Assembly (NCBI RefSeq): GCF_014202765.1
Contig: NZ_JACHHN010000004.1
Location: forward strand, 519,097 to 583,096
Length of the DNA: 64,000 nucleotides
Origin: Silvimonas terrae
Lineage (GTDB): Bacteria > Pseudomonadota > Gammaproteobacteria > Burkholderiales > Chitinibacteraceae
Direction of reading: 5' to 3'
Shown: one piece after another, positions 62,440 through 64,000 of the stretch
Layout of the letters: each line of letters begins with the position of its first letter
Numbering within the stretch: position 1 is the stretch's first letter
Notes under the pieces: generated by a model
Seen by the model: the letters and a program-made list of their open reading frames with translations, nothing else
The model's database searches: none
Told to the model about the DNA's origin: nothing
Made by a program: the position numbers and the translations under genes

Positions 62440-64000
62440 CTAGCGCCCGCTATACGGCTGGCGTAACGGCTGGGCTTCTTTGGTGGTCGGGCCCTGCTCG
62501 ACGGCTTCATCCACCGGCACATCGTACTCAAACAGATCAAACCCGGCTTGCTGCTCCACCAGCCGCACTGCCGTCAGCATGATGGTGTCGCTCCCGGTTT
62601 CCACGCGGAACTGGCCGCCCTTGATAAACGTGCCGCGCGGCGCCAGTACCCGCGCCGGTTGCCGCAAGATGGACATGATCGGCAACATCAACACCGGCGT
62701 CGGCGTCGCCTCTGGCAGGGCTTCTGCCGTGCGCATCAGGCCCAGTTCTGCTTTGGGCGAGAAAATCTGCACCCCAATTTCCAGCGCGCCGTCTTCGCTT
62801 TGCTGAATCCAGCGCACGGCGGCGTACATCCAGTTGCCGCCGGCTTCTTGCGGCCGCACGGACACCAATTCACCCACGCGCAGCCGTTCTGGCGGGGCTT
62901 CGCGCTTGGCCAGCGCATAGCCACCCGGGCTTTCGTCAACCACGGCCCAATCCTGCAAATGCAGTTCTGCCGTCACGCCGGCTTGCTCCAGTTGATCTGG
63001 CGGCAGCGGCACATCCGGGTCCATGGCGCAGGCGGCCACGTATTTGAGGCCGACGCACAAATGCACGCTGGCATCTTTGGGAATGCGCTGGAACATGCGG
63101 CGCGGAGCAATGCTCCATTGCTTGAGCAAGCGGCGCAGGATATCCATCCAGAACTGGATTTTCACCCGGTCAGGCACGGCCGGGGCCTTGGTTTCCAGCC
63201 CTTGCAGCATTTTGTGGACTTTCTTGCCCAGCTCAATGGTGTCAATCAGCATGGCCGGCCCGGCATAGTCGCCCGGCAGGTTGTTGCCGTAGTAGGCCGG
63301 CGCTTCGTCCGTATCCAGCCGCGCCAGAAAGAAGCCGCCGCTGCCGGCATGCTGCGCCACCGGCTGAAAATGTGCAGCCGGGGCGTAGTTATCGATAATC
63401 TCGATGACTTTTTCCAGCTCAATGGTGGAGAAGCGCAACGGGTCTGCCAAAGACAGCAACACAATGCGCTTGTACAGCACGCCCACTGGCGGGCCAACTT
63501 CTTCCAGATGCGGTTCGTCCAGCTGACGCGATTGCGCCATCAACTGGAACAACTGATGCAGCTCACGCCACATGCCGGAAAACGGCTGCATGGCCATGCG
63601 GCAATCAAGCTGATAAGCCCGATAAAACAACAGCATGATCAGTTGCACCAGTTGCGGGACTTGCTGCTTGCTGTTGCCGCTAAAGAAAGAACGCTTTTCC
63701 ACCCGCTCCACCAGCGCGATCTTGTAGCCACCCGCCAGTTCCAGCCACAGATTGCGCATCAGCAACATGGCCTGGCGCGGCTTATCCCGCATGGGCATGC
63801 CTTGCGAGACGGCTTGCGCGGCAAAATCACCGGACATGACATCCAGCACGCGGCGGTATTCGTCCAGCAGCTTGACGCGCACGTCCGCTTCCATGACGGT
63901 GCGGTTGCACGAAGCCAGCGCATCGAAAATCTGCCGGCCGGTTTCCAGCACGTGGCCGCTGGGCAGGCCGATCAGCCACATGCGCAAGGCACGCGGATCG
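62440..64000 (-). CDS. Large soluble protein of unknown function, PilZ-like end (5' end outside window)
   Basis: The frame is open from beyond the right edge to a stop at 62,440, giving at least 519 residues. The visible part starts DPRALRMWLIGLPSGHVLET. The first 300 residues look helical with no motif I know. Near the C-terminus, VVDESPGGYALAKREAPPER followed by LRVGELVSVR and EIGVQIFSPKAELGL resembles the D-x-S-x-G-G part of PilZ cyclic-di-GMP domains. The upstream RxxxR of PilZ is not clear. It is convergent with xerC. The function is not assigned. Confidence 0.6.
   Translation of the reverse strand, partial: DPRALRMWLIGLPSGHVLETGRQIFDALASCNRTVMEADVRVKLLDEYRRVLDVMSGDFAAQAVSQGMPMRDKPRQAMLLMRNLWLELAGGYKIALVERVEKRSFFSGNSKQQVPQLVQLIMLLFYRAYQLDCRMAMQPFSGMWRELHQLFQLMAQSRQLDEPHLEEVGPPVGVLYKRIVLLSLADPLRFSTIELEKVIEIIDNYAPAAHFQPVAQHAGSGGFFLARLDTDEAPAYYGNNLPGDYAGPAMLIDTIELGKKVHKMLQGLETKAPAVPDRVKIQFWMDILRRLLKQWSIAPRRMFQRIPKDASVHLCVGLKYVAACAMDPDVPLPPDQLEQAGVTAELHLQDWAVVDESPGGYALAKREAPPERLRVGELVSVRPQEAGGNWMYAAVRWIQQSEDGALEIGVQIFSPKAELGLMRTAEALPEATPTPVLMLPIMSILRQPARVLAPRGTFIKGGQFRVETGSDTIMLTAVRLVEQQAGFDLFEYDVPVDEAVEQGPTTKEAQPLRQPYSGR

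Overview
The window looks like a Gram-negative betaproteobacterium, most likely of the Neisseriales (Chromobacteriaceae or Chitinibacteraceae type). The evidence is the gmk-rpoZ-spoT group, the dapF-DUF484-xerC group, the rph / rdgB / hemW neighbourhood, a LamB-type sugar porin, and chromosome-wide GGATTCC...GGAATGAC palindromes. I cannot name the genus from sequence alone.

Left core (1-21.7 kb). It starts with the 5' part of a GtsA-like glucose/mannose-binding protein gene, divergent from a complete CUT1 sugar ABC operon (binding protein, two permeases, ATPase). That operon is punctuated by strong RNA hairpins and by a MITE-like inverted repeat. A composite extragenic repeat block, spoT-rpoZ-gmk (minus strand) and a maltoporin follow. 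Then come an EamA transporter, an AAA ATPase divergent from a PTS-like pair (an EIIA-like protein without its phosphorylatable histidine, and an ascorbate-type EIIC with no EIIB nearby), yicC, a Ser/Thr kinase-PP2C phosphatase operon, rph and a small membrane protein.

Island (about 21,716-53,523). A 29-bp near-identical repeat lies inside the 5' end of dusA on both sides. On the left is a truncated dusA start. On the right is a full dusA whose first codons come from the island, preceded by a minus-strand tyrosine integrase. This is a dusA-integrated genomic island of about 32 kb. Its left third is decayed: fragments or pseudogenes of atpG, an alcohol dehydrogenase, DUF2252, a DUF502-like gene, a multihaem cytochrome and a spermidine-synthase-like gene, plus an IS3-family element split by a dead IS30. 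That third also holds an apparently intact arylsulfatase, an outer-membrane protein and an orphan fimbrial adhesin. Its right half is intact: a chaperone-usher fimbrial operon (major pilin, minor pilin, chaperone, usher, tip adhesin), divergent from a RocR-RocA-RocS-like system (REC-EAL protein, NarL-type regulator, BvgS-type hybrid kinase). A second BvgS-type kinase lies on the other side of the fimbrial operon. This resembles the Pseudomonas Roc/Sad circuit that controls Cup fimbriae and cyclic-di-GMP. A very small pilin-like secreted protein, a PrtN-like regulator and the integrase close the island.

Right core (53.5-64 kb). dusA, a retropepsin-like protease, rdgB, a small conserved gene, a metallophosphoesterase, a small gene, hemW, a second composite repeat block, a RidA-family gene, a CoA-binding protein, dapF, DUF484, xerC and a large unidentified gene running off the edge. 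No tRNA, rRNA or CRISPR array was recognised.
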